NCBI GenBank assembly: GCA_036924855.1
Contig: JBAGRP010000001.1
Span: 2,480,001 to 2,544,000 of the forward strand
DNA: 64,000 bases
Reading direction: 5' to 3'
From: Nitrobacteraceae bacterium AZCC 2146
Lineage (GTDB): Bacteria > Pseudomonadota > Alphaproteobacteria > Rhizobiales > Xanthobacteraceae
This document shows, one piece after another, positions 18,113 through 27,021 of this stretch. A model generated the notes under the pieces. It made no database searches. It was not told the origin of the DNA and saw only the letters and a list, made by a program, of their open reading frames with translations. Every line of letters starts with the position of its first letter. Within the stretch, counting starts at the first letter, position 1. Made by a program: the position numbers and the translations under genes.

Positions 18113-18476
18113 CTAGGCAGCAATCTCCTTCGACCAGTTGAACTCGGTTCCATCGATCCACCTGCGATGCAGAATGACCGCAAGCTTGCGTGCGACCGCG
18201 ACCTTGGCCTTGCGAAGTCCGTTGCGCTTGGCGAGCCTCACCCCCCAGGCCTTCACAGCGGACCATTTCGGGACACGCGTCAGCAGAACCCCGGCTGCTT
18301 CAAATAGATAACTTCGCAGCATCGCGTCGCCGCATTTGGAGATTCGGCCGGACCAATCGACTTCCCCGGAGGCATGGCGTCGACTGGTTAATCCGACATA
18401 AGCTCCCACGCTTCTCGATCGCGCAAACCGTGCCGGATCATCAATCGTTGCCTTGAAGGCAAGCGCAGTGATCGGA
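18113..18476 (-). pseudogene. IS110 transposase, C-terminal part
   Basis: Encodes the Transposase_20 (PF02371) part of an IS110 transposase: [46 protein letters not shown] and [14 protein letters not shown], ending WSKEIAA. The frame continues a few codons into the nested element up to 18487, but the native sequence starts at the C of ...GG/TCCGATC (18476). It would join in frame to the N-terminal part at 21047 if the nested element were removed. Confidence 0.85.
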
Positions 18477-18510
18477 CCTGATCCCACGTCATATTGCCCA
18501 TCTCACTACG

Positions 18511-20580
18511 TTATTGAAAGACAAAGGTCTTTTGATTTGGATTTGATGATGACGGGCTTTTGCAGCACGCCCTGACGCGCTCGATCACATGCTGATCTTC
18601 GATATCCCGTCGTTTGATTACCCAGGGTGCGCCTGCACAATATTGCTTGGCGGGAATGACGCCGGCGCGTATCTGGCGTAGCACCGTCAGGGGGCTCAGA
18701 TTGAGCATCCTGGCTGCTTCAGGCAACGTGACTTCGCCGCGCTCGGCCCATTCGCCATCCCTGTAGACCGAGATGCCGTGCGTGTTGCGGAAGCCCCGCA
18801 CACGCGACTGTGTCCATCCATTCAATCGGCCTGTTCGCTTACCTGTCCGGTTGAGCATGCCGGCAATGGCTTTGTCAGGCATCAATCGCGCGCAGGCGCG
18901 GATCAATTCCACCGTCTCGGGCTCGACGGCCCACCGTGTTTGTCCCCTCCGGTTCTTTCTCACCATCAGGCGGGTATGATCGCCGCCCTGCCAATGCAAC
19001 AATAAATGAATCTGGTCATCCTCGACGCAGGCTACCACCTCACGCAACACGACTCGGATGATACGCTTACGCGTGACGGCAGTGGCCGCCGGATGATGCC
19101 AAGCAGCCTCCAGGTCAGCCCCCATTTGCAGCAGACGCTTGCGCTCCTCTGCACTCAAGGTCGCCGGCCGCTGTCGAAGCAGCGCCTCCATTTCCTCCTC
19201 GAGTGCGCGTACGGCCGCAAGGGCGGCATTCCACCGCCGCTCGAGTTCGCCAGCGACCAGACGATTATCAGGGTCGACCGTATCATACTGTCGGCGTGCC
19301 CTGGTTGCCTCGTATCGCGCCTGCTCGAGCGCCAACTCGATCTGGCGTTGTTTTTCGCCAGACTGGTGCTCGCATTGTGTGATCGCTTGGATGGCTGCTT
19401 CAACACCGAGCGGCTGCAGCAACCGCACAATCTCGGCTCCCACCGCCTCATCGACCCGCAAAGCGCCGAATGAGATACAGGGACCAGCACCGGGATTGCT
19501 CCGGGTCGCGTCACAATTATAGCGGCCGACATCGCCCTTGGTGCCATTGTAGCTAACAAGCAGCCGGCGGCCGCAATGACCACAGCGCAGCAGGCCGGCG
19601 AGCAAAGCCTCCCCCTTGCGCACCGGTCCGCGCACCATCATGCCCTTACCATTGGCGTTGTCAGCGATCAGCCGTTGATTCCTTTCAAAGTCTGCCCAGG
19701 ACAAATAGCCCTCGTGATGCTCGACGAGCAAGACCGCCCAATCTGAGCGATCTTTGCGGCGGCCGCGAACGATTCGCTTGCGGCCATTTTCGATTGTCAT
19801 CCGACTTCCGGTTCGGCCAAAGGCGTAAGCACCAGCATAAACAGGATTGGTGAGAAGATTGCTCACCGACGTGTAGACCGGTAGCTTCCACATCACCTGA
19901 TGTTGTCCCGAGACTTTGGGGTCGATATACGGCAGCGCGATCTGGTCACCTCGAAGCGACAAAAACACTTGGCGGATGCTTTGCATCTCGGCAAACCGGG
20001 CGAAGACCAGCCCAATCGCCTCACGCACGCGCAGGTCGGGATCCATTTCGATTTTGTCGCGGCCTACTTTTACATAGCCAACGGCTACCGAGAAGAACAG
20101 CTCGCCCCGTCGTGCCTTCTGCTTCAGGGCTTCCATCGAACGGGCCCGCAGGAGCGACAGTTCGAGCTCGCTCATCGTCCCCTTCATGCCCAGCAATAGC
20201 CGGTCGTTCGGATGGCGTGGTTCATACGTTCCATCCTCATCGACGATCACCGTGCCGACCAAGCCGCAAAATTCGATCAGAGTGTGCCAGTCGCGTCCGT
20301 TGCGCGCCAGGCGCGACGCCTCGATCGAAAACACGGCACCAACGCGGCCTTCACAGATCGCTGCAAGCAGCCTCTCGAATCCCGGACGGCTGACGCCCGA
20401 ACCCGAGCGACCAAGATCGTCATCAATGACTGTCACATCCGTCCAGCCGAGAGCTCGAGCACGATCAGCAAGGCCATATTGACGCCGTCGGCTCTCATGA
20501 TTGTTGGCAAGCTGGTCGACGGTGGATTGCCGAATGTAGATGAAGGCGCCCCGCGCCAGATGATCAGGCGTGATCTTCAT
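18511..20580 (-). CDS. Large serine recombinase (resolvase/invertase N-terminal, Recombinase and zinc-ribbon domains)
   Basis: A 689-residue site-specific recombinase. The resolvase domain (about 10-150) has catalytic Ser19 in YIRQSTVDQL, DDDLGRSGSG, and the Arg-rich active-site region IEASRLARNGRDWH. The Recombinase domain (about 165-270, LTNPVYAGAYAFGR) is followed by a zinc ribbon CGHCGRRLLVSYNG...C (about 335-370). A coiled-coil segment (about 400-480) and a C-terminal helix-turn-helix-like part (LPEAARMLNLSPLTVLRQI) complete it. ATG 20580 overlaps the preceding small gene; an in-frame GTG is one codon earlier. This protein most likely inserted the element into IS110. Intact by eye. Confidence 0.9.
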   Translation of the reverse strand: MKITPDHLARGAFIYIRQSTVDQLANNHESRRRQYGLADRARALGWTDVTVIDDDLGRSGSGVSRPGFERLLAAICEGRVGAVFSIEASRLARNGRDWHTLIEFCGLVGTVIVDEDGTYEPRHPNDRLLLGMKGTMSELELSLLRARSMEALKQKARRGELFFSVAVGYVKVGRDKIEMDPDLRVREAIGLVFARFAEMQSIRQVFLSLRGDQIALPYIDPKVSGQHQVMWKLPVYTSVSNLLTNPVYAGAYAFGRTGSRMTIENGRKRIVRGRRKDRSDWAVLLVEHHEGYLSWADFERNQRLIADNANGKGMMVRGPVRKGEALLAGLLRCGHCGRRLLVSYNGTKGDVGRYNCDATRSNPGAGPCISFGALRVDEAVGAEIVRLLQPLGVEAAIQAITQCEHQSGEKQRQIELALEQARYEATRARRQYDTVDPDNRLVAGELERRWNAALAAVRALEEEMEALLRQRPATLSAEERKRLLQMGADLEAAWHHPAATAVTRKRIIRVVLREVVACVEDDQIHLLLHWQGGDHTRLMVRKNRRGQTRWAVEPETVELIRACARLMPDKAIAGMLNRTGKRTGRLNGWTQSRVRGFRNTHGISVYRDGEWAERGEVTLPEAARMLNLSPLTVLRQIRAGVIPAKQYCAGAPWVIKRRDIEDQHVIERVRACCKSPSSSNPNQKTFVFQ

Positions 20581-20737
20581 CACCTGCCTCCGTCACTGCG
20601 ACGACACTGAGTATTTCCGACAAAAGCGCGCTCACCAGTGGCAATAGCTTCGCCCGCTCGGACGCTGTCATCGGTACCAGTGGCGTCTTGGGCACGAAGA
20701 GGTCGGATTGGCGTTGATATTGTTGCCGACGCGTCAT
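20564..20737 (-). CDS. Small protein of the serine-recombinase element
   Basis: A 57-residue protein (MTRRQQYQRQSDLFVPKTPL...) with ATG 20737 after AAGGAGAC. Its C-terminus overlaps the recombinase start by 17 bases, indicating translational coupling, and it lies entirely within the 3' end of the upstream element gene in another frame. The charged start and hydrophobic C-terminal helix (LLPLVSALLSEILSVVAV) have no recognised fold. It could be a recombination directionality factor by position and size, but that is speculative. Confidence 0.55.
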   Translation of the reverse strand: MTRRQQYQRQSDLFVPKTPLVPMTASERAKLLPLVSALLSEILSVVAVTEAGDEDHA

Positions 20738-21017
20738 GCTTGTCTCCTTCACGACGGGAATCGTCGTGCAACAAGCTTAGGCAGGTATCGAGCTCGAGAC
20801 GGAGCTCACGCAGATGCGCCAGCGGCAGAAGTGGAATCTCCGTCACCACCATCGCCTCCGCCGAATCCTCCGTCATCCAGATCGGCAGCTGCGCCAGTGT
20901 GCCATCGGGCTGACGGATGGTCACAGCGACGTCGTTACCACGGCGATGGCGACTGGTCACGATGACCGTTTGCCCGTAACGGGGATGAAATCGGTAACGG
21001 ATAATCGTCTCACGCAA
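20580..21017 (-). CDS. Accessory protein of the serine-recombinase element
   Basis: A 145-residue protein whose first 80 residues form a compact beta-rich region (IIRYRFHPRYGQTVIVTSR; VTIRQPDGTLAQLPIWMTEDSAEAM). I recognise this as typical of a conserved gene carried just upstream of such recombinases in rhizobial mobile elements; no biochemical role is known to me. The start appears to be TTG 21017, with a poor ribosome site. The C-terminal third overlaps the small 57-residue gene in a different frame, so the true protein may end functionally near residue 95. Confidence 0.6.
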   Translation of the reverse strand: MRETIIRYRFHPRYGQTVIVTSRHRRGNDVAVTIRQPDGTLAQLPIWMTEDSAEAMVVTEIPLLPLAHLRELRLELDTCLSLLHDDSRREGDKHDASATISTPIRPLRAQDATGTDDSVRAGEAIATGERAFVGNTQCRRSDGGR

Positions 21018-21046
21018 CTGATAGTGAGCATTATGAAGTTGTCGCG

Positions 21047-21711
21047 CCGACGCCAGGCACGGTCATGAACCGGCGGACCTGCGCATCATGGCGGGCCAAT
21101 TTCATAACCTTGCGGTCGAGCTCACTGACCTGCTGTTCGACAGCATTGCGCGCTTCGAGCAGCGGTCTGACCGCAGTCACCAACTCGGGACGGCCCTCGA
21201 TCAACTCCTCGACTCGCACGGCAAAGACATTGAACTTGGCACGGCCGATCACTAGCCCGAGGTTCTTGAGAAGGCCGCGAACATGGTTCTCGAGATCGCG
21301 TTTGATCTTGACCAGCAGCGCCCGGCTGGCCAGGAGTGCCCTGACCGACTGGCTGTCAATATCCTTGACGTGCACCTCCTTGAACCAACCCGTCTGCATG
21401 ATCCGGGCGATCCCGATAGCATCGTTGCGGTCGCTTTTGTTGATCTGCATCTTGAGCACCGCCTTGGCATGACGCGCGTCGATGCAAATCACCGGTAGAC
21501 CAAGCTGCTTAAGCTCAGTCCATAGCCACGTGGACGTCGGCCCGGTCTCGAGGCCGATGCGTACCACGTTCGGTGCCTTTGACCTCAGATAAACTGAGAT
21601 CACTTCTGGATCTGAATCGACAACGCCCTCTCGCACGACCGCCCCCGTCTGATTCACCACGCAGATTGATGTCTGCTTCAACGACACATCCAGTCCGACA
21701 TAGTATTCCAT
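21047..21711 (-). pseudogene. IS110 transposase, N-terminal part (DEDD domain)
   Basis: Starts MEYYVGLDVSLKQTSICVV at ATG 21711 after GGAGGG. It carries the DEDD_Tnp_IS110 (PF01548) motifs: GLDVS (first Asp), RIGLETGPTSTWLW (Glu), CIDARHAKAVLK and NKSDRNDAIGIARI (Asp-rich). It then runs through the coiled linker to MTVPGVG, where the serine-recombinase element interrupts it; 12 foreign codons follow to a stop. Catalytic residues are all present, so only the insertion inactivates it. Confidence 0.88.
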
Positions 21712-21880
21712 TGCCGCCCTCCATCGTTGCGAGGCCACATGAGGCGGGCCTCATACGTTCCTGGAGAGCTGATTCTCTTGCCTTTGTCTGGCTCGATCCC
21801 GGAATTACCCCATGTTGAAAAAGTCCGCGGTTGCGTTGGGTGAGCATCGCTGATTCAGTCGTTCCGAGAGGGTTGAATCG

Positions 21881-22027
21881 ATGATGGGACATCAGCTGGT
21901 TGAGCAGGCCACGTTGGCCTACGAGTTTTCGCTGGGGCGGCACATTCCGCCCAATCATTTATTGCGATCGATCGACAGGTTTGTGGAGCTCGATGGGTTG
22001 AGGCCGGGCGCGCAAGGCTCGCGATGA
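21881..22027 (+). pseudogene. IS1182/IS5-type transposase N-terminal fragment
   Basis: A 48-codon fragment, MMGHQLVEQATLAYEFSLG then RHIPPNHLLRSIDRFVELD, matching the opening of IS1182-like (DUF772-containing) transposases, which normally exceed 400 residues. After about residue 41 the sequence leaves the family and a stop follows. It lies between the IS110 right end and the OpgC chimera, marking another rearrangement point. Confidence 0.7.
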
Positions 22028-22047
22028 GCCCGTGCTGAACAGGATTG

Positions 22048-23475
22048 TCAAAAGCTATATTCCGACGATGGGATCGTCGCCGTTGCACTCTTGGCCGCCA
22101 TGGCTGCAGGCTTCGGCGACGTCGCGATGACATCCGCCTTGAGCCGCACCTCGTCTGCGAGGCTGGGCAGCCGGTCGGATTGCCCCTCCGCATACCGGTA
22201 ATCGATGACGAGGTTCTGGCCCTCGACCCATCGGAGCTCGCGCAGCCCTTGGCGAAACACCTCTAGGAGGCGCCAGCCGACGGTGCCCGAGCCTCCCTGC
22301 GGCTGGGCGCACACACCCATAGGCAGTGCGACGGTCGGCTGCTGCCTGGGTTTGATCTTGATAAAGTTCAGCAGCGTTGCCGCCACGATCATCACCAGGA
22401 CGCCACCAACGCTGAGCGAGATCTGCATCGCCAGCCCCTCCGAGATGTCGAGCAGCGCCAGGAGGCTGGCGAGCGTAAGCAGAACGCCGAGGCAGTAGAT
22501 TGGCAGCGAGTTCTTGCCACAGAGAATGGCGCCGCGCATCACCGCCGTCGTCAGCCCTCGCCAATTGCGAGGCACGAACCATACCGCCAAAATCGCAAGG
22601 GCCAAAAAATGCAGCAGTCGCAATGGATCGAGATTCGATTTGTCCATCGGGTAAAGCAGCTTCAGCAGCGCCTGCGGGACCAGCGCTTCCAGCGGTTTGA
22701 TCCTCCAGCTCAATGCGATGATGAGGCTGAACACCAGATAGAGAACGGCAGGCACAAGCGCCGTGCGTGACGTCACCCACGGCCGCACTCTCTCGCCCTC
22801 GATCATCCACCACGCGCCAAGTACAACCAGCAGCTGCCAAGCAAGCGGATTGAAGGCCCAGTGGCCGTTCGGCCACGCCGGCATAGTCCAGCCGAACACA
22901 TGGACCAGCGCATAAAGCGCCAGCGAGGCGCCAAGCGTCACGTTCGGCAGTCGCAGCAGCAGCCACAGTAACGGCGCGAACAAGAGATGAAGAAGCACGA
23001 AGATCGGCAACACGTCGGTATTGACCGGACGGTATTGCAGCATCGCCGCGTGCGCGAGCGTCGCGCCCGGCTGGTCCAACATGATGCGCGTATTGCTCTC
23101 GTCAGCAAGACGGCCGCCGCCTGCGAGGTGAACCAGGATGGCGCAGGCGAGGGTGAGCAGCAGAAATGCGACATAAATGTCCCAGCTTCGCCGCAGCGTC
23201 CGGTTGATCACGCTGGTCCAGCCCTCGCAGCGCAATGCCTTGCCGTAGGCCAGTGTGCAGGTCACACCCGAGACGAAGATGAACACTTCCGCGACATCGC
23301 TGAAGCCGTAGTTCCGCAGCGTCAGCCAACTTCCGATGTTGTTGGGGACATGGTCAAGAAAGATGCACCAGAGCGCGATGCCGCGGCAAGCATCAATGCG
23401 CAGATCGCGGCCGTGGCCTTTCAGCTCCGGCAGTGCGCCTACCAATGGCTTCGGGGTGGCTGTTCGATCATGCAT
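22048..23475 (-). CDS. OpgC-family membrane protein fused to a substrate-binding-protein fragment
   Basis: Residues 1 to about 395 form an OpgC-type membrane protein (periplasmic glucan succinyl-/acyl-transferase family) with about ten hydrophobic helices and the N-terminal signature RIDACRGIALWCIFLDHVPN (Asp/His expected in the active site). From about residue 405 the text changes to LEVFRQGLRELRWVEGQN and YRYAEGQSDRLPSLADEV. This is an internal segment of ABC-type substrate-binding proteins (ABC_sub_bind, PF04392) and has no business in OpgC. The ORF ends near the IS1182 fragment, so the fusion probably arose by mobile-element rearrangement. The OpgC part may still work. Confidence 0.8.
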   Translation of the reverse strand: MHDRTATPKPLVGALPELKGHGRDLRIDACRGIALWCIFLDHVPNNIGSWLTLRNYGFSDVAEVFIFVSGVTCTLAYGKALRCEGWTSVINRTLRRSWDIYVAFLLLTLACAILVHLAGGGRLADESNTRIMLDQPGATLAHAAMLQYRPVNTDVLPIFVLLHLLFAPLLWLLLRLPNVTLGASLALYALVHVFGWTMPAWPNGHWAFNPLAWQLLVVLGAWWMIEGERVRPWVTSRTALVPAVLYLVFSLIIALSWRIKPLEALVPQALLKLLYPMDKSNLDPLRLLHFLALAILAVWFVPRNWRGLTTAVMRGAILCGKNSLPIYCLGVLLTLASLLALLDISEGLAMQISLSVGGVLVMIVAATLLNFIKIKPRQQPTVALPMGVCAQPQGGSGTVGWRLLEVFRQGLRELRWVEGQNLVIDYRYAEGQSDRLPSLADEVRLKADVIATSPKPAAMAAKSATATIPSSEYSF

Positions 23476-24095
23476 CTGGTTGCCACGTCCGGCGTGCGAG
23501 CACGCTTCAAAAGGGATCGATCAAGAGGGTCCGAACTTGACAAAAAATTGCCGCCGCAATGCGGGATTGTGACAACGCCGCCGTCTAGAGCTGCTTCACA
23601 CCGAACCCGGCCACGAAAGCTATTGCGGCAGCGATCATATGGCGGCGCTTGGTGGAACCTCCTGGCGGTGAGGCTGTCCGTTGACGATCATCGTTCAACC
23701 GGCACAGCGTGTAAATCAGCCGGAGGTCCACACAGGGAGGTTCCTAGGTCCTATGATCGAGGTACCGTACAGACCTCGGCATCGATTTTGACAGCGGTCA
23801 GACATATCATGGACATTTCACCATTGTGCATAGGCGAAGGAGACTCTGAGTCCCACAACTCTCGTGGTCCGCGCTCGCTTATTCGATGTCCTACTGTGAG
23901 GTGATTACAACTATAGCACACAACGGCGTTCGGCTCCTACCTTGAGTGCCTGACGGCCAACCACTGGTTGGGCCAAGGATGGACAGTTTCGGGAGCCAGT
24001 CTTCCGCCAGCTTCTTCATCGCCAAAGACCCGAACGTGGGTGTATGATGTTTTTTCAATTAAATCTCCGTGCAATGGTATGACGGAGAGCGTTTT
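23476..24095. other. Intergenic region without a confident gene
   Basis: Contains the upstream DNA of the OpgC gene (minus) and of the response-regulator gene (plus). Frames reading through here are continuations of shadows of the OpgC gene. Nothing recognisable was found between about 23580 and 24060. Confidence 0.35.
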
Positions 24096-24758
24096 ATGAA
24101 AGTTCTTATTGTCGACGATCACGCATTGATTCGCGAGGCGTTGCACGCTGTCCTGAAGCAACTGAAGCGAGAGGCCATCATATTTGAAGCTTCAAACAGC
24201 CGTGAGGCAATGCGCATAGTCGAGGAACATCCCGACATCAGCCTCATTTTGCTTGATATCAATTTGCCTGATCGGGATGGCTTCTCAGTCCTCCGCGAAC
24301 TGCGTGATCGCTATGCGGCCATTGCTATCATCATTCTCTCGTCCTCCGATGATCAAGACACAGTCAGGCGCGCTTTCAAACTTGGCGCTCTGGGTTTCAT
24401 CCCGAAAACTACGGAACGTGAGGTCATGCTCAACGCTATTAAGTTAGTGTTCTCCGGCGGTATTTACATTCCCTCGGAAATTCTGGAGGGAACAACGTGT
24501 CCGCAGCTTACAAATAAGCTAGCGACGCGCGACTCTCTTAAGGGTCTCGGGTTGACCGATCGGCAGATTGAAGTGCTTACGCTCCTGATGAAGGGAAGAA
24601 GTAACAAGGTCATTGCCAAAACCCTCAATATGGCAGTGCCGACAGTGAAGAACCACATCACGGTCGTTCTCAAGGCGCTCAGCGTAACGAGCCGCACCGA
24701 GGCAGTAGTAAAAGTAGGAAAAATGGGCTGGGAATTGTCGCCGAAATCTGCATCATAA
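24096..24758 (+). CDS. NarL/LuxR-type response regulator
   Basis: A 220-residue transcription factor. The receiver domain (1-120) starts MKVLIVDDHALIREAL and contains the acidic pair DD (7-8), phospho-acceptor Asp54 in LILLDINLPD, the Ser of IIILSSSDD and Lys in GFIPK. The LuxR HTH (about 150-205) reads LTDRQIEVLTLLMKGRSNKVIAKTLNMAVPTVKNHI. ATG 24096 follows GGAGAGC; an upstream in-frame start at 24069 lacks support. It is convergent with, and its end overlaps by six bases, the MASE1 hybrid kinase gene, its likely partner. Confidence 0.9.
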   Translation: MKVLIVDDHALIREALHAVLKQLKREAIIFEASNSREAMRIVEEHPDISLILLDINLPDRDGFSVLRELRDRYAAIAIIILSSSDDQDTVRRAFKLGALGFIPKTTEREVMLNAIKLVFSGGIYIPSEILEGTTCPQLTNKLATRDSLKGLGLTDRQIEVLTLLMKGRSNKVIAKTLNMAVPTVKNHITVVLKALSVTSRTEAVVKVGKMGWELSPKSAS

Positions 24759-26873
24759 AGCCGCCCCGGCGTCTCTCCTATCGTCATGATCCCTAAAGAG
24801 CTCGTGCATGACAGCGCGGAGCCGCATTGGGTCGACAGGCTTGTGCAGCAAAATGTATCCTCTATCCTTAGCGTCACGTAACGGTTCAGGTGCCGTATCG
24901 CCACTGAAGAGAATAGCTGGAATTGATAGACCAAACGCCGCATTAATTTGTTCAATTGCTCGGATCCCGGTCTTTCCGCTCGCAAGATGATAATCCGAGA
25001 TTATAAGATCGGGGCGCTGTTGGCGCTCAGCAAGCTGGATAAGTGCAGCTTCATCGGATCCGGCGGTAAGGACGGAGTATCCCCATTTGCCAAGCAATCC
25101 GCCCGTTCCCTCCTGCACAATTGGAGCATCGGCAATAACAAGAATTACCTTGCCTTCGACCGCAAAGGCTGTGGGATGAGGTGAGTCGACGGGCGCTGTG
25201 GACGTGACGCATTCATCGGCCATTGGAACCAGGATCGCGAATCGCGAGCCTCGGCCCACAGTCGAAGCTAAGTCGATTTGATGGTTGAGAAGTAGGCGAA
25301 GCCTGTCGACAATAGCCAAGCCGAGCCCAAGGCCGCCGTACCGGTTCCGTTTTGGGGCAGGAAGTTGAAAAAACTCGCCAAAGATATTCTGCTTGTGATC
25401 CTCAGGAATGCCGGGACCGCTATCCCATACTTCGATACGCAACATCTCACCGCGCCGACGGCATCCGACGATGATCCCGCCCCGCAACGTATAGCGCACA
25501 GCATTGGATACCAGATTGAGCAGTATGCGTTCGAGCAGCATGGCGTCGCTCCGCACCCAAGCGTCACTTCGCCTAACGCGTAGACGCAAGCCTTTTTCTC
25601 GCGTTGCCTGATCAAACGTCGTCTCAATTTTTTGCAACAGGCGCGCGATCCGGAATTCGGTAATTTTGGCTGTAAGGATCCCAGCATCGAGCCTGGACAT
25701 ATCCAGAAGCGAATTGAACATTTCATCCATTTCTTTGCGCGTTGCATCGACCCGCTCGATCATCTTTGTCCTTTCTCCCGATTCGAGCGGCGTGCGCAGC
25801 TGTGCAACGAACAGGCCTAGTGCATGTAATGGCTGCCGCAAATCATGGCTTGCCATGGCAAGAAAGCGCGATTTTGCTGCGTTGGCGAGCTCCAGCTCTT
25901 GCGTACGCTCTGCGACCTTCCGTTCGAGTTCGATCTGCGCGCGGCGTAGACTTTCCTCCGCTTTCTTGCGCACCTCGACGTCGGCGCTCAATAACAAGCT
26001 TGGAACGGCAATACTGATCAAGAACATCAACACCAGCAGGAATGAAACGTTGAGATCCGCGGTCGTGAAGGGGCCGCCGCCTCTGAGCGTCCCCCAAATC
26101 GTGATGCCGGCAAGCACCAGCGCAACCGTTGCGGTGTCACGTGGACCGCGGCGCAGCGCCGCCCACAACATTGGCAGGATCGCAAGAAAACCCAGTGGAT
26201 CTCGGCTCGGCGTTTGCTCGATCAAGGGGCTGAAAGCAATGAGTCCAACAGCCACCGCTGTCGCGAAGACGCCGGCCGTCTCTAAAAATTCATTGCGGTT
26301 GAAAGCATGATAGTGACTTGATGCCCAAAGCACGATAACGGGGGCAATGACCAGCGCGCCGGTCACATCACCCAGCCACCATGTGACCCAGGCGTTCGCG
26401 AAATTTGTCCGTTCGATGTACCCTGCGGTTGCTAGGCTGGCCAGTCCAATGCTGGCGCTGATCGGTGTCGCGATCGCGAAGCAAATCAGAGCAAACTTCG
26501 CGACAGAATTTGGCGTCGAAAACGTATTACATCCGCTCGACCATCGATTGATCAGATAAGCGCCAACAACCGCTTCAAGAGTGTTACCGGTTGCAATCGC
26601 AATTGCGGTAGCAACCGACCCGGCGGTCATCGCATTGGCGATCACCGCCGCCGTGAAAATTGCGGGCCAAGTCCGATATCCCCACAACAGCACCGCCGCC
26701 AGCGCGACACCCGTCGGTGGCCAAATTGGCGTGGCGCTGGGATGAATAGAGGCGAGAGCAAGGCCGCCTTTTGCCAGGGCGAAATAGATCGCTCCAATTG
26801 CGACCAGGCCGCCGGCATAGCTAATGCCTCGGCGGAAATTTATCTCCGGCGTTAGTAATCGTGGATCGGACAT
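24753..26873 (-). CDS. MASE1-domain hybrid sensor histidine kinase
   Basis: A 706-residue inner-membrane kinase. The N-terminal MASE1 sensor (about 15-300) has eight or so helices and the family motif ALASIHPSATPIWPPTGVAL. A short coiled coil (about 305-335) leads to HisKA with His in MASHDLRQPLHALG (about 345) and HATPase_c with NLVSNAVRYT, DSGPGIP and GGLGLGLAIVDRL. The C-terminal receiver domain (about 580-695) carries Asp in LIISDYHLA and Lys in LLHKPVDP; its first acidic pair is reduced (ADAP), so phosphotransfer there may be altered. The convergent LuxR-type regulator is the obvious output partner. The signal is unknown. Confidence 0.9.
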   Translation of the reverse strand: MSDPRLLTPEINFRRGISYAGGLVAIGAIYFALAKGGLALASIHPSATPIWPPTGVALAAVLLWGYRTWPAIFTAAVIANAMTAGSVATAIAIATGNTLEAVVGAYLINRWSSGCNTFSTPNSVAKFALICFAIATPISASIGLASLATAGYIERTNFANAWVTWWLGDVTGALVIAPVIVLWASSHYHAFNRNEFLETAGVFATAVAVGLIAFSPLIEQTPSRDPLGFLAILPMLWAALRRGPRDTATVALVLAGITIWGTLRGGGPFTTADLNVSFLLVLMFLISIAVPSLLLSADVEVRKKAEESLRRAQIELERKVAERTQELELANAAKSRFLAMASHDLRQPLHALGLFVAQLRTPLESGERTKMIERVDATRKEMDEMFNSLLDMSRLDAGILTAKITEFRIARLLQKIETTFDQATREKGLRLRVRRSDAWVRSDAMLLERILLNLVSNAVRYTLRGGIIVGCRRRGEMLRIEVWDSGPGIPEDHKQNIFGEFFQLPAPKRNRYGGLGLGLAIVDRLRLLLNHQIDLASTVGRGSRFAILVPMADECVTSTAPVDSPHPTAFAVEGKVILVIADAPIVQEGTGGLLGKWGYSVLTAGSDEAALIQLAERQQRPDLIISDYHLASGKTGIRAIEQINAAFGLSIPAILFSGDTAPEPLRDAKDRGYILLHKPVDPMRLRAVMHELFRDHDDRRDAGAAL

Positions 26874-27021
26874 CGTCGACGCCTAGACTAGGAAATTGGA
26901 TCATCCAAGTTCCGAGGAATTCGCGCCGCCTCATGTTCACCCCGAGCTTTCAGGAGGGCGCATCGTACGACGAAGACAGGCCCTCGGAAAGGCCGGATTT
27001 TGATTCCGGACAAGGCCACTG

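Larger units (their letters stand above)
18477..21048 (-). mobile_element. Serine-recombinase mobile element (about 2.57 kb) nested in IS110
   Basis: Both junctions carry a GG dinucleotide that belongs to the VPGVG codons of the IS110 transposase (21047-21048 and 18477-18478). This fits a two-base crossover core of serine recombinases. Taking the insert out leaves 665 + 364 = 1029 bases, an exact 342-codon ORF plus stop. The element holds three minus-strand genes in overlapping order: 20580-21017, 20564-20737 and the 690-residue recombinase. The two ends share imperfect inverted similarity (CTCACTA near TTCATAATG / GTCATATTG). Confidence 0.8.
17879..21807 (-). mobile_element. IS110-family insertion sequence interrupted by a serine-recombinase element
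   Basis: Ten-base inverted ends TAATTCCGGG (17879-17888) and CCCGGAATTA (21798-21807) bracket an IS110 transposase split in two (21047-21711 and 18113-18476). Without the 2.57-kb nested insert the element is about 1.36 kb, a normal IS110 size. Its left end truncates the island integrase. The piece of integrase expected on the far side is absent, so a deletion accompanied or followed insertion. Confidence 0.75.

Noticed and set aside
22987..23904. 305-codon plus-strand open frame
   Set aside because: Mostly antisense to the OpgC gene and running into gene-free DNA.
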